Assembly (NCBI RefSeq): GCF_014219065.1
Contig: NZ_JACLGO010000018.1
Location: forward strand, 25,307 to 89,306
Reading direction: 5' to 3'
Origin: Halopseudomonas xiamenensis
Lineage (GTDB): Bacteria > Pseudomonadota > Gammaproteobacteria > Pseudomonadales > Pseudomonadaceae
Length of the DNA: 64,000 bases
Numbering within the stretch: position 1 is the stretch's first letter; each line of letters begins with the position of its first letter. The notes beneath the pieces are model-generated. The model saw only the letters and a list, made by a program, of their open reading frames with translations. It ran no database searches and was not told the DNA's origin. Shown here in pieces: positions 8,059-16,532 of the stretch. The translations under genes and the position numbers were made by a program.

Positions 8059-10428
8059 TTGCTAGAGTACGTAGTGTCCTTTGAGCAACTGGGTGTTGGA
8101 GATGTTGAGCGTGTCGGCGGCAAGAACGCCTCGCTTGGCGAAATGATCAGCAATCTGGCCGGTGCCGGCGTATCCGTACCGGGTGGTTTTGCCACCACAG
8201 CTGATGCGTATCGCGAATTTCTCGAACAGAGTGGTCTCAATGACCGTATCAATGCCGCGCTGGACGCGCTGGATGTGGATGATGTGAACGCCCTGGCCCG
8301 TACCGGCGCGCAGATCCGCCAGTGGGTGATGGACGCGGAATTCCCCGCTGCTCTGGACCAGGCCATTCGCGACGCGTTCGCCGATCTGTCCGCTGGCAAC
8401 GACAACCTGGCAGTGGCCGTGCGTTCCTCCGCTACCGCCGAAGACCTGCCCGATGCCTCCTTCGCCGGCCAGCAGGAAACCTTCCTCAATATCCGTGGCG
8501 TGGACAACGTGATCCGCGCAACCAAGGAAGTATTCGCCTCCCTGTTCAATGACCGGGCCATTTCCTACCGCGTCCACCAGGGCTTCGACCACAAGCTGGT
8601 TGCCCTGTCCGCGGGTGTGCAGCGCATGGTGCGCTCCGAAACCGGTACCGCCGGGGTGATGTTCACCCTGGACACCGAGTCCGGTTTCCGTGACGTGGTG
8701 TTCATCACTGGTGCCTACGGCCTTGGCGAGACCGTGGTACAGGGCGCGGTCAACCCCGACGAGTTCTATGTACACAAGCCGACCCTGGAAGCCGGTCGTC
8801 CGTCGATCCTGCGTCGCAACCTCGGTAGCAAGGCGATCAAGATGATCTATGGCGAAGAGGCCTCCGCAGGTCGCTCGGTCAAGACCGTTGATGTCGATGC
8901 CGCAGAACGTGCACGCTTCTGCCTGAGCGATGAGGAAGTGGTCAACCTGGCTCGCCAGGCGGTGATCATCGAGAAACACTATGGCTGCCCGATGGACATC
9001 GAGTGGGCCAAGGATGGTGACGACAACCAGCTGTACATCGTCCAGGCTCGCCCCGAGACGGTGAAGAGCCGCAGTAACGTCAACGTCATGGAGCGCTACC
9101 TGCTCAAGGACAAGGGCACGGTACTGGTCGAGGGTCGCGCCATCGGCCAGCGTATCGGCGCCGGTCCGGTCAAGGTGATCCGCGACGTATCCGAAATGGA
9201 CAAGGTACAGCCAGGCGACGTACTGGTATCGGACATGACCGACCCCGACTGGGAGCCGGTGATGAAGCGCGCCAGTGCCATCGTCACCAACCGCGGCGGG
9301 CGTACCTGTCACGCGGCGATCATCGCTCGCGAGCTGGGTATTCCGGCGGTAGTCGGCTGCGGCAACGCCACCAGCGAGCTGAGCGATGGTCAGGAAGTCA
9401 CGGTTTCCTGCGCCGAAGGGGATACCGGCATGATCTATGCCGGCCGCCTGGAGTTCGACATTCGTACCAATAGCGTTGATGCCATGCCGCCACTGCCGTT
9501 CAAGATCATGATGAACGTCGGTAACCCGGACCGCGCCTTCGACTTTGCCAACCTGCCCAACGAAGGTGTTGGTCTGGCACGTCTGGAGTTCATCATCAAC
9601 CGCATGATCGGTGTACACCCCAAGGCGCTGCTGAATTTCGACGGCCTGCCGTCGGAGGTCAAGGACAGCGTCGAGAAGCGTATTGCCGGCTATGGTGACC
9701 CGGTCGACTTCTATGTCGACAAGCTGGTCGAGGGTGTCAGCACCCTGGCGGCGGCGTTCTGGCCGAAGAAGGTTATCGTCCGCCTGTCCGACTTCAAGTC
9801 CAACGAATACGCCAACCTCATCGGCGGTCGTCTGTACGAGCCGGAGGAAGAGAACCCGATGCTGGGCTTCCGCGGTGCGTCGCGCTACATCAGCGAATCC
9901 TTCCGTGACTGCTTCGAACTCGAATGCCGGGCAATGAAGCGGGTACGTGACGAGATGGGCCTGACCAACGTGGAAATCATGGTGCCCTTCGTGCGTACTG
10001 TCGGTGAAGCGTCCCAGGTGGTCGAGCTGCTGGCGGAAAACGGTCTCAAACGTGGCGAGAACGGCCTGCGCCTGATCATGATGTGCGAGCTGCCGGCCAA
10101 CGCTCTGCTGGCCGAGGAGTTCCTCGAGCATTTCGACGGCTTCTCCATCGGCTCCAACGACCTGACTCAGCTGACCCTGGGCCTGGACCGCGACTCCGGC
10201 ATCATTGCGCACCTGTTCGACGAGCGCAACGCCGCGGTCAAGAAGCTGCTGGCCAATGCCATCGCCGCCTGCCGCAAGGCCGACAAGTACATCGGTATCT
10301 GTGGACAGGGCCCGTCGGATCATCCGGACCTGGCACGCTGGCTGATGGAGCAGGGCATCGAGAGCGTTTCGCTCAACCCTGATTCGGTAATGGATACCTG
10401 GTTCTTCCTCGCGGAAAACAATGGCTGA
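8059..10428 (+). CDS. ppsA: Phosphoenolpyruvate synthase
   Basis: PpsA (789 residues) converts pyruvate, ATP and water to PEP, AMP and Pi, feeding gluconeogenesis during growth on C2/C3 substrates. The ATP-grasp N-domain starts with [11 protein letters not shown], the swivelling phosphohistidine domain carries [21 protein letters not shown] (catalytic His in TCHA), and the C-terminal PEP/pyruvate TIM-barrel contains [19 protein letters not shown] place the start at the TTG 8059-8061 (protein [11 protein letters not shown]), because ACGGAGAG lies before it and it matches the family N-terminus; another TTG at 8038 would add seven residues. Both options are non-ATG. It is controlled post-translationally by PpsR. 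Well suited to the ethanol and acetate metabolism suggested elsewhere in the window. Confidence 0.97.
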   Translation: MLEYVVSFEQLGVGDVERVGGKNASLGEMISNLAGAGVSVPGGFATTADAYREFLEQSGLNDRINAALDALDVDDVNALARTGAQIRQWVMDAEFPAALDQAIRDAFADLSAGNDNLAVAVRSSATAEDLPDASFAGQQETFLNIRGVDNVIRATKEVFASLFNDRAISYRVHQGFDHKLVALSAGVQRMVRSETGTAGVMFTLDTESGFRDVVFITGAYGLGETVVQGAVNPDEFYVHKPTLEAGRPSILRRNLGSKAIKMIYGEEASAGRSVKTVDVDAAERARFCLSDEEVVNLARQAVIIEKHYGCPMDIEWAKDGDDNQLYIVQARPETVKSRSNVNVMERYLLKDKGTVLVEGRAIGQRIGAGPVKVIRDVSEMDKVQPGDVLVSDMTDPDWEPVMKRASAIVTNRGGRTCHAAIIARELGIPAVVGCGNATSELSDGQEVTVSCAEGDTGMIYAGRLEFDIRTNSVDAMPPLPFKIMMNVGNPDRAFDFANLPNEGVGLARLEFIINRMIGVHPKALLNFDGLPSEVKDSVEKRIAGYGDPVDFYVDKLVEGVSTLAAAFWPKKVIVRLSDFKSNEYANLIGGRLYEPEEENPMLGFRGASRYISESFRDCFELECRAMKRVRDEMGLTNVEIMVPFVRTVGEASQVVELLAENGLKRGENGLRLIMMCELPANALLAEEFLEHFDGFSIGSNDLTQLTLGLDRDSGIIAHLFDERNAAVKKLLANAIAACRKADKYIGICGQGPSDHPDLARWLMEQGIESVSLNPDSVMDTWFFLAENNG

Positions 10429-10447
10429 TCAGCCCGGGAGCATGACG

Positions 10448-10930
10448 ATGTATATAACTCCAGACCTGTGTGACGCCTACCCCGATGTTGCTGTTGTCGA
10501 GCCGATGTTCAGCAACTTCGGCGGGCATGACTCCTTCGGTGGCGAAATCGTCACGGTCAAGTGTTTCGAAGACAACTCGGTGGTCAAGGACCTTGTTGCC
10601 CAGGACGGTACCGGCAAGGTCATGGTGGTGGATGCCGGTGGCTCCCTGCGTTGCGCGATGCTGGGCGACATGCTGGCGGAAAAGGCCGCGAAGAGTGGCT
10701 GGCAGGGTATCATCATGTACGGATGCGTGCGTGATGTGGATGTTCTGATCCAGACTCCCCTGGGTATCCAGGCGCTGGCGAGCCATCCGATGAAGAGCAA
10801 TAAGCGCGGTATCGGTGAGCTCAACGTGCCAGTCACCTTCGGCGGTGTCACCTTCCGCCCGGGCGAGTATCTGTATGCCGACAACAACGGCATCATCGTC
10901 TCGCCGGTGGCGCTGAAGATGCCTGAGTAA
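10448..10930 (+). CDS. rraA: RraA, regulator of ribonuclease E activity (DMKMT-like fold)
   Basis: This 160-residue protein aligns along its length with RraA of pseudomonads ([45 protein letters not shown]). RraA binds RNase E in enterobacteria and modulates RNA decay; in pseudomonads some members of this fold have been annotated as aldolases or demethylmenaquinone methyltransferase, which are less likely to be correct. The ATG at 10448 has GGGAG nine bases upstream and matches the family start; the ATG at 10442 would be too close to the Shine-Dalgarno. It follows ppsA by 19 bases and may be co-transcribed with it. Confidence 0.93.
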   Translation: MYITPDLCDAYPDVAVVEPMFSNFGGHDSFGGEIVTVKCFEDNSVVKDLVAQDGTGKVMVVDAGGSLRCAMLGDMLAEKAAKSGWQGIIMYGCVRDVDVLIQTPLGIQALASHPMKSNKRGIGELNVPVTFGGVTFRPGEYLYADNNGIIVSPVALKMPE

Positions 10931-10950
10931 ACAGGCAGCTCCCAGGGAAC

Positions 10951-10982
10951 GCGCCGGTCAGGTGACATCGCTCGACCGGCGC
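10951..10982 (+). terminator. Probable terminator after rraA
   Basis: A perfect 9-bp GC-rich stem (GCGCCGGTC with GACCGGCGC) with a 14-base loop begins 20 bases past the rraA stop. The tail is T/G mixed rather than a pure T-run, so termination strength is uncertain. It separates ppsA-rraA from crfX-cmpX. Confidence 0.5.
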
Positions 10983-11020
10983 GCGTCTGTGTCTGTGTAT
11001 TCACTGATTCGGAGATAGCC

Positions 11021-11275
11021 ATGGATGATCCCTTTGAGCGTCACCTGCGCAGCCTGATGCAGGAGGATGCCTCCCGGCAGTCCCCCAGCGAGGATGACAA
11101 GCGCCTGGAGCGTGTTCTGCACCGAGCCCACATCCACAGCGGCCTGTTCGATCTGCTCAGGCTGTTCGCCAACTGGGGCTGGGTCATCAGCGAGGGTGGG
11201 GCACGTGGGCTGCGGCATGCCAGAAGCGTGCGGCGCGAAGCCAAAAGCCCTTCTTCCACTGATCTGAATTCATAG
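11021..11275 (+). CDS. crfX: CrfX-like small protein
   Basis: An 84-residue basic protein (MDDPFERHLRSLM) with a good GGAGATAGCC-ATG initiation site. It sits directly before cmpX-sigX-oprF, exactly where P. aeruginosa carries crfX, and the MxDPFExxLRxL start and length fit my memory of that family. No catalytic motif or membrane segment is visible; a short hydrophobic stretch (LFANWGWVISEGG) is present in the middle. Function is unknown even in the reference species. The CorA-like gene cmaX that precedes crfX in P. aeruginosa is absent here. The assignment rests mainly on synteny. Confidence 0.65.
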   Translation: MDDPFERHLRSLMQEDASRQSPSEDDKRLERVLHRAHIHSGLFDLLRLFANWGWVISEGGARGLRHARSVRREAKSPSSTDLNS

Positions 11276-11285
11276 CGAGCCCGTC

Positions 11286-12107
11286 ATGCAACAAGAAACC
11301 TGGAGCCAGAGCTTCATCGCCGCGATGACTGCCTTGTGGACCAAGATAGCTTCCTTCATTCCCGACCTGATTACCGCACTGTTCATCGTCCTGCTGGGTT
11401 TCGTGGTTGCCCGGATAGTCGATGCGGTACTTAGCAAGGGCCTGGCCAAGCTGGGACTCGACCGGCTGATGAGCGGAGCAGGGGTGACCAAGATGCTGGG
11501 GCGGATCGGCATCTCCTCACCGGTATCAGCGGTGATCGGCAAGATCATCTACTGGTTCATCATTCTCACCTTCGTCGTCTCCGCCGCAGAAACCCTCGGC
11601 CTGGCGCGGGTATCAGCCACGCTGGATGCGTTCGCCCTGTACCTGCCCAAGGTGTTCGGTGCTGCACTCATCCTGTTGGCTGGCCTGCTGCTGTCGCACC
11701 TGGTCGCCGGCGTGGTACGTGGCACGGTCGAGAGTATCGGCGCCGACTATGCCGGTGGTATCAGCCGGCTGGTGCAGGGACTGCTGGTGATCATCACCGT
11801 GTCGCTGGCCATCGGTCAGTTGCAGATCGAGACCCAGCTGCTCAATACCGTGATCGCCATCGTCCTGGTCTCCTTCGGCGCTGCGGCGGCACTCGCGATG
11901 GGGCTGGGCAGCCGGGACACGGTCAGCCAGATCATCGCCGGTGTGTATCTGCGCGAACTCTATCAGGTAGGGGACAGGATCACGGTAGACGGCACCGAGG
12001 GCGTCATCGAGGAGATAGGCACCGTCAAGACCTCGCTCATGGATGATGAGGGGCGACTCATTTCCGTACCCAACCGTTCACTGATCGACAGACCCGTGTC
12101 GCGCTGA
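11286..12107 (+). CDS. cmpX: CmpX, MscS-like mechanosensitive channel
   Basis: CmpX (273 residues) is an inner-membrane protein with about four to five predicted helices (for example ALFIVLLGFVVARIVDAVL and IIYWFIILTFVVSAAETLG). A small-channel MscS domain follows at the C-terminus, with ELYQVGDRITVDGTEGVIEEIG and SVPNRSLID. In pseudomonads CmpX influences sigX expression and c-di-GMP and envelope homeostasis, and it is encoded immediately before sigX, as here. It starts 10 bases after crfX, indicating an operon. The C-terminal vestibule is short relative to canonical MscS, as usual for CmpX. Confidence 0.93.
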   Translation: MQQETWSQSFIAAMTALWTKIASFIPDLITALFIVLLGFVVARIVDAVLSKGLAKLGLDRLMSGAGVTKMLGRIGISSPVSAVIGKIIYWFIILTFVVSAAETLGLARVSATLDAFALYLPKVFGAALILLAGLLLSHLVAGVVRGTVESIGADYAGGISRLVQGLLVIITVSLAIGQLQIETQLLNTVIAIVLVSFGAAAALAMGLGSRDTVSQIIAGVYLRELYQVGDRITVDGTEGVIEEIGTVKTSLMDDEGRLISVPNRSLIDRPVSR

Positions 12108-12127
12108 GCGCGACACGACCTTGCCCA

Positions 12128-12727
12128 TTGATTGATGACACTGTTTTGACCGAGATCCCAGCTTCGCGCAGCCGTGGCCAGTTGTCCGAGATGACGGACG
12201 AAGAACTGGTAATTCGTGCTAACCGTGAACTTTTTCACACCACCGTTGCCTATGAGGAGCTGATGCGAAGGTACCAGCGCACACTCTACAATGTGTGTGC
12301 CCGGTATCTTGGCAACGAAAGGGATGCTGATGATGTATGTCAGGAAGTAATGCTCAAAGTGCTGCATGGACTCAAGCACTTCGAAGGCAAGGCCAAGTTC
12401 AAGACATGGCTATATAGTATTACTTACAATGAATGCATTACGCAGTATCGAAAAGAAAAGCGCAAGCGACGGTTATATGATGCGTTGAGCTTGGGCGGTC
12501 AGGAAGAGGCGCATGAGCTCGAGAGTCCAGCGGTAGATAGCAAGGGTCTCGATCATTGGCTCGTGCATGTCAACCAGGTGGATCGCGAGATCCTGGTGTT
12601 GCGCTTCGTGGCCGAGCTGGAGTTTCAGGAGATATCCGACATTATGAACATGGGTCTGAGTGCCACGAAAATGCGGTACAAGCGTGCACTGGAGAAGCTG
12701 CGCAAGCATATAAGCAATCCTTTTTAG
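12128..12727 (+). CDS. sigX: ECF sigma factor SigX
   Basis: SigX is an extracytoplasmic-function sigma factor that controls oprF, fatty-acid and membrane-fluidity genes. Sigma-2 region (about residues 30-100) contains YEELMRRYQRTLYNVCARYLG, DADDVCQEVMLKVL and KFKTWLYSITYN; sigma-4 (about 135-195) contains DREILVLRF and EISDIMNMGLSATKMR. The start is uncertain: I report TTG at 12128 (199 residues), but TTG at 12146 gives a leader length closer to the P. aeruginosa protein and ATG at 12191 is also possible; none has a good Shine-Dalgarno. It lies 20 bases after cmpX and 95 bases before oprF. No anti-sigma gene is nearby, consistent with SigX, which has no cognate classical anti-sigma factor. 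Confidence 0.93.
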   Translation: MIDDTVLTEIPASRSRGQLSEMTDEELVIRANRELFHTTVAYEELMRRYQRTLYNVCARYLGNERDADDVCQEVMLKVLHGLKHFEGKAKFKTWLYSITYNECITQYRKEKRKRRLYDALSLGGQEEAHELESPAVDSKGLDHWLVHVNQVDREILVLRFVAELEFQEISDIMNMGLSATKMRYKRALEKLRKHISNPF

Positions 12728-12739
12728 GCCATTCTCATA

Positions 12740-12788
12740 TTGCACTTTTCTCAACTCTGCTATACTCCCACCGAGTTTTGCGCAAAAC
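12740..12788 (+). promoter_or_regulatory. Candidate oprF promoter and leader palindrome
   Basis: TTGCAC (12740) and TATACT (12761) resemble -35 and -10 elements, though the 15-base spacer is short. Immediately downstream is a perfect 14-bp palindrome GTTTTGCGCAAAAC (12775-12788) in the expected oprF leader. In P. aeruginosa oprF is read from both a housekeeping and a SigX promoter. I cannot separate these here. Confidence 0.35.
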
Positions 12789-12822
12789 CTAACGTCCGAA
12801 TGGATTTAACGGGGATTCAAAG

Positions 12823-13782
12823 ATGAAATTGAAAAACACAGTAGGTATCGTTGTAGGCGCAGCTATTGCAGCTTCCACGCTGCCGGCCATGGCCCAGAGC
12901 GCCGGTTCGGTTGAGGTGGAAGCCTTTGCGAAGCGCTATTTCACCGACAGCATGCGTAACCTGGACGACGGTACTCTGGTTGGTGGCAGCCTGGGTTATT
13001 TTGTCACCGACGACGTACTGTTGAATATCGGCCTGGGTACTTACAAGAGCCTGGAATCCGATATTACCGGCGAAGACATCGACGGTCGTATGGCCCACGT
13101 TGAAGCTGTTTACCATTTCGGAGAAGGTGCCCTGCGCCCCTACGTTTCTGGTGGTTTTGCACACCAGGAGCTGGATCAGGTTGGCACCAGCCAGCGTGAC
13201 CGCACCACCATGGCAGTGGCTGGCTTCGGTGTGAAGAACTACCTGAACGAAAACTTCTTCGTCAAGGCAGGCGTTGACGCACTGTACGGCCTGGATCATC
13301 GCAACACCGAATGGCAGGCTGGCGTTGGCCTGGGTCTGAACTTCGGTGGCAAGCCCGCTCCGGTCGTAGCTCAGGCCGAACCGGCTCCTGCACCTGCTCC
13401 GGCCCCGGAACCGGCTCCTGAAATGCAGTCCGTGCGTGTTGAACTGGACGTCAAGTTCGACTTCGACCGCGACACCATCCGCCCCGAGTTCCGTCAGGAC
13501 ATCCAGAGCCTGGCCGAGTTCATGAAGACCTACCCGTCGGTGACCACTACCGTTGAAGGTCACACTGACTCCGTAGGTACCGATGCCTACAACCAGAACC
13601 TGTCCGAGCGTCGTGCCAATTCGGTTCGTGAAGCTCTGATCGCTGAAGGTGTCGAGTCTTCCCGCGTCAATGCTGTCGGCCACGGTGAGTCCCGTCCGAT
13701 CGCTGACAACGCTACCGACGATGGCCGCGCCATGAACCGTCGTGTGGAAGCGGAAGTGGAAACACAGGTTGAAGTTCGTTAA
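12823..13782 (+). CDS. oprF: Major outer-membrane porin OprF
   Basis: OprF (319 residues) is the OmpA-family general porin and peptidoglycan anchor. It has a signal peptide (MKLKNTVGIVVGAAIAAS...AMAQS), an N-terminal eight-stranded barrel (to about residue 175), an Ala-Pro linker (EPAPAPAPAPEPAPE) and a C-terminal OmpA domain with VKFDFDRDTI, VEGHTDSVGT and NLSERRANSVREAL. It is about 30 residues shorter than P. aeruginosa OprF and has no cysteine in the linker region, where the P. aeruginosa protein has four. It sits after sigX, its known regulator, and ends at a strong terminator. The ATG has GGGGATTCAAAG upstream. Confidence 0.97.
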   Translation: MKLKNTVGIVVGAAIAASTLPAMAQSAGSVEVEAFAKRYFTDSMRNLDDGTLVGGSLGYFVTDDVLLNIGLGTYKSLESDITGEDIDGRMAHVEAVYHFGEGALRPYVSGGFAHQELDQVGTSQRDRTTMAVAGFGVKNYLNENFFVKAGVDALYGLDHRNTEWQAGVGLGLNFGGKPAPVVAQAEPAPAPAPAPEPAPEMQSVRVELDVKFDFDRDTIRPEFRQDIQSLAEFMKTYPSVTTTVEGHTDSVGTDAYNQNLSERRANSVREALIAEGVESSRVNAVGHGESRPIADNATDDGRAMNRRVEAEVETQVEVR

Positions 13783-13796
13783 TCGATCTTCAGCAA

Positions 13797-13828
13797 CAAA
13801 AAACCCGGTCATTTGACCGGGTTTTTTT
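13797..13828. terminator. Bidirectional terminator between oprF and thioesterase gene
   Basis: An 11-bp stem (AAACCCGGTCA with TGACCGGGTTT) is followed by seven T on the plus strand and preceded by a run of A, giving a T-run on the minus strand too. It sits between two convergent genes and should serve both. Confidence 0.9.
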
Positions 13829-13833
13829 ATTGA

Positions 13834-14280
13834 TCATTCCTCGATCTGGTTGACGCCGGGAAAGCGCAATCTGAAGTCTTCCGGCATGGGGGTTACCTTG
13901 GCCGCGAGGAAGTTGTAGAACACGAAGCCGGACTTCGCCAGGGCAACCAGGTCACCGCCATCGGCCTTGGTAATGCGGAAGATGATATCCCCGCCATACT
14001 TGTTCAGATCCATCAATCCCACTTCGAAGATCAGCGCTTCACGGGCGAAGGCTTCCTTGAGATAAGTGGTGGCCATATCGGTGACGATGATGCCGACATC
14101 ATTGACGCTGACTTCCTCGATGCCGAACTGGTACAGAAAGCGTGCCCGCGCCTCGGATATCATCGAAACCATCGAGTCATTGGCCAGGTGTTTGCCCGAG
14201 TTGATGTCGGTGATGCGGACGGTCAGTTGCGTGGTGAAATAGAACTGATCTTCCGGAAACTCCAAATGTAAACGTGCCAT
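13834..14280 (-). CDS. Hotdog-fold acyl-CoA thioesterase
   Basis: The protein has 148 residues and a 4-hydroxybenzoyl-CoA-thioesterase-like hotdog fold: beta strand TTQLTVRITDINSGKHLAND (replacing the usual D-x-D-x-x-G-H-V-x-N motif with DINSGKHLAND), the helix SMISEARARFLYQFG and the sheet SFVFYNFLAAK-type ending. It probably hydrolyses acyl-CoA thioesters; the substrate is unknown. It is convergent with oprF and shares its terminator; the upstream region holds only the aceA terminator. Similar stand-alone thioesterases are common in pseudomonads. Confidence 0.8.
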   Translation of the reverse strand: MARLHLEFPEDQFYFTTQLTVRITDINSGKHLANDSMVSMISEARARFLYQFGIEEVSVNDVGIIVTDMATTYLKEAFAREALIFEVGLMDLNKYGGDIIFRITKADGGDLVALAKSGFVFYNFLAAKVTPMPEDFRLRFPGVNQIEE

Positions 14281-14410
14281 TCTCTAAAACCTGCTGCTGC
14301 ATGATGCGCCGACAACGCCTGGCTGAAACAGTCATGGCCGGCAGTGAAGGGCGCATTGTACGCGACTTGTCCCAAGGGCGACAGCAGCTTGCCGTTGGGC
14401 GCTCCATATG

Positions 14411-14436
14411 GAAAAGGCCACCCGAAGGTGGCCTTT
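14411..14436 (-). terminator. aceA terminator with UUCG loop
   Basis: A perfect 10-bp stem AAAGGCCACC / GGTGGCCTTT encloses CGAA on plus, which is TTCG on minus, the extra-stable UUCG tetraloop; TTTT-CC follows on minus. It begins 39 bases beyond the aceA stop codon. Confidence 0.85.
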
Positions 14437-14475
14437 CCTCAACACCTGGGCCGAGGCCCGTGAACTGCCGACTTA

Positions 14476-16074
14476 TCAGCCGAACTGGTTCATGGTGTTG
14501 TCCTTGCCGCCAGCTTTCAGTGCTGCTTCACCGGCGAAGTACTCTTTATGGTTGTCACCGATATCGGAGCCAGCCATGTTCTGGTGCTTGACGCAGGCGA
14601 TACCCTGACGGATTTCCTGACGCTGAACACCCTTGACGTAAGCCAGCATACCTTCCTTGTCGAAGTAACCTTTTGCCAGGTTGTCAGTCGACAGCGCAGC
14701 AGTGTGGTAGGTCGGCAGGGTGATCAGGTGGTGGAAGATACCCGCTTCGCGAGAGGCGTCAGCCTGGAAGGTACGGATACGCTCGTCAGCCTCGTTGCAC
14801 AGCTCGGTTTCGTCGTACTCGACGCTCATCAGGTTGGCGCGGTCGTAGGCGGAAACATCCTTGCCTGCGGCGGCCCAGGCATCGAATACCTGCTGACGGA
14901 AGTTCAGCGTCCAGTTGAACGACGGGCTGTTGTTGTAGACCAGCTTGGCGTTGGGCACGACTTCGCGAATGCGGTTGACCATTTCAGCGATCTGGCCAAC
15001 GTGCGGCTTCTCGGTTTCGATCCACAGCAGGTCGGCACCGTGCTGCAGGGAAGTGATGCAGTCCAGCACGACGCGATCGACACCAGTGTCCTTGCGGAAC
15101 TGGAACAGGCCGGAGGCCAGGCGCTTGGGCTTGAGCAGCTTGCCGTTGGCCTTGATGACCACGTCACCGTTCTCGATGGAGTCGGCATTCTCGATGTAGT
15201 CGCCATCGAGGAAGCTGTTGTACAGGTCGCCCAGGTCGCCCGGCTCGTTGGTCACGGCGATCTGCTTGGTCAGGCCGGCGCCCAGGGAGTCGGTACGGGC
15301 AACGATGACGCCGTCATCCACACCCAGCTCGAGGAAGGCGTAGCGGACCGCGTTGATCTTGGCCAGGAAGTCGGAGTGGGGAACAGTGACCTTGCCGTCC
15401 TGGTGACCGCACTGCTTCTCGTCGGATACCTGGTTCTCGATCTGGATGCAGCAGGCACCCGCCTCGATCATCTGCTTGGCCAGCAGGTAGGTGGCTTCGG
15501 CGTTACCGAAACCGGCGTCGATGTCGGCGATGATCGGCACGACGTGAGTTTCGAAGCCGTCGATCTGGGCCTGGATTTCAGCTTCCTTGGTCTTGTTGCC
15601 TGCTGCGCGGGCGTCGTCCAGGGCGGTGAACAGCAGGTCCAGTTCGCGGGCGTCAGCCTGGCGCAGGAAGGTGTACAGTTCTTCGATCAGGCCGGAAACC
15701 GCAGTCTTTTCATGCATGGACTGGTCGGGCAGGGGACCGAAGTCGGAGCGCAGGGCGGCGACCATCCAGCCGGACAGGTACAGGTAGCGCTTGTTGGTGG
15801 TTTTCAGGTGCTTCTTGATGGAGATCAGCTTCTGCTGACCAATGAAGCCATGCCAGCAGCCCAGGGACTGAGTGTAAGCAGACGAGTCGGCGTCGTATTC
15901 TGCCATGTCCTTGCGCATGATCGCAGCAGTGTATTTGGCGATATCCAAACCGGTTTTGAAACGGTTCTGTGCACGCATGCGCGCGACGGATTCCGGGTTG
16001 ATGGCATTCCAGCCGTTACCGGCGGTTTCTTTGAGCGCGGCAACTGCTTTGATATCGTTTTGATATGCAGACAT
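14476..16074 (-). CDS. aceA: Isocitrate lyase
   Basis: AceA (532 residues) splits isocitrate into glyoxylate and succinate, the first step of the glyoxylate shunt needed for growth on acetate, ethanol and fatty acids. It belongs to the long pseudomonad-type ICL subfamily. The catalytic loop appears as DEKQCGHQDGKVTVP (active-site Cys within CGH), and NSSPSFNWTLNF lies in the substrate region. The ATG at 16072-16074 follows GAAGGA at six-base spacing; the upstream TTG two codons earlier is less likely. The 5' flank is unusually long (458 bases to the next gene) and carries a perfect inverted repeat. It works against Icd (24091-25350) at the same branch point. Confidence 0.97.
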   Translation of the reverse strand: MSAYQNDIKAVAALKETAGNGWNAINPESVARMRAQNRFKTGLDIAKYTAAIMRKDMAEYDADSSAYTQSLGCWHGFIGQQKLISIKKHLKTTNKRYLYLSGWMVAALRSDFGPLPDQSMHEKTAVSGLIEELYTFLRQADARELDLLFTALDDARAAGNKTKEAEIQAQIDGFETHVVPIIADIDAGFGNAEATYLLAKQMIEAGACCIQIENQVSDEKQCGHQDGKVTVPHSDFLAKINAVRYAFLELGVDDGVIVARTDSLGAGLTKQIAVTNEPGDLGDLYNSFLDGDYIENADSIENGDVVIKANGKLLKPKRLASGLFQFRKDTGVDRVVLDCITSLQHGADLLWIETEKPHVGQIAEMVNRIREVVPNAKLVYNNSPSFNWTLNFRQQVFDAWAAAGKDVSAYDRANLMSVEYDETELCNEADERIRTFQADASREAGIFHHLITLPTYHTAALSTDNLAKGYFDKEGMLAYVKGVQRQEIRQGIACVKHQNMAGSDIGDNHKEYFAGEAALKAGGKDNTMNQFG

Positions 16075-16385
16075 GGTCAATCCTTCAAAGTTTGCGTTTG
16101 GTTCTGACGTTAGTCGACCCCGAACCCATCAGCCAGAGCCTGGGTGCGGCACTCCGCAGTGCGTCGAAACAGTGACCGGATTGAAGAATGACATGAAGAG
16201 AGAGGAGGGTGACGAAACAGTCGACGATGCGGATGGCGCGTCTCGAACAAGCTGGCAGCTTGGTAGAGTATTCGGCCGCTCCTGTATCATGCAGGCTGCT
16301 ACGTTTTAATCGCTTCCCCGTCCCTCAGGACAACTTCGTTCCAGTCGCAACCTCGTCGAACTGCCTTGTGGGCTGTTGAGACACG

Positions 16386-16424
16386 GAGGGTTCCTTAGGT
16401 TCAGGAACCGATCCGGAGACCCTC
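16386..16424. other. Potential stem-loop in the aceA upstream region
   Basis: GAGGGT (16386-16391) can pair with ACCCTC (16419-16424), or alternatively GGTTCC (16389-16394) with GGAACC (16404-16409). The two stems are mutually exclusive because they share bases. The surrounding gene-free stretch 16075-16532 holds no convincing coding frame; besides this element and the dyad at 16490 I see nothing certain in it. Confidence 0.3.
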
Positions 16425-16489
16425 TGAAGGGGCTCTGGCTAGCGGGAGCGAGGCAATAATGCGGGCTAAGGAATCAGAAGTCAATGCAC

Positions 16490-16519
16490 TTTGTAGTGAA
16501 TTTATTAAAACACTACAAA
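16490..16519. promoter_or_regulatory. Perfect 9-bp inverted repeat (TTTGTAGTG / CACTACAAA)
   Basis: TTTGTAGTG and CACTACAAA are separated by AATTTATTAAAA. The half-sites contain TGTAGT and ACTACA, as used by RpiR-family carbon regulators of pseudomonads (HexR, RccR). It lies about 416 bases upstream of the aceA start and 14 bases beyond the stop of the gene at 16533. It could be an aceA operator far upstream or, less likely, a transcription terminator for the secretin-like gene. Confidence 0.55.
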
Positions 16520-16532
16520 AATGCAACAAAGG

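Noticed and set aside
8062..10323. 753-codon minus-strand open frame opposite ppsA
   Set aside because: Antisense shadow of a highly conserved enzyme; no family match or initiation signal.
14548..16107. 519-codon plus-strand frame opposite aceA
   Set aside because: Mirror of isocitrate lyase codons; no known domain.
16490..16519. Inverted repeat read as a terminator of the secretin-like gene
   Set aside because: The 12-base loop and AT-only spacer with short T content make a weak terminator, and the half-sites match those before icd, so an operator is preferred.
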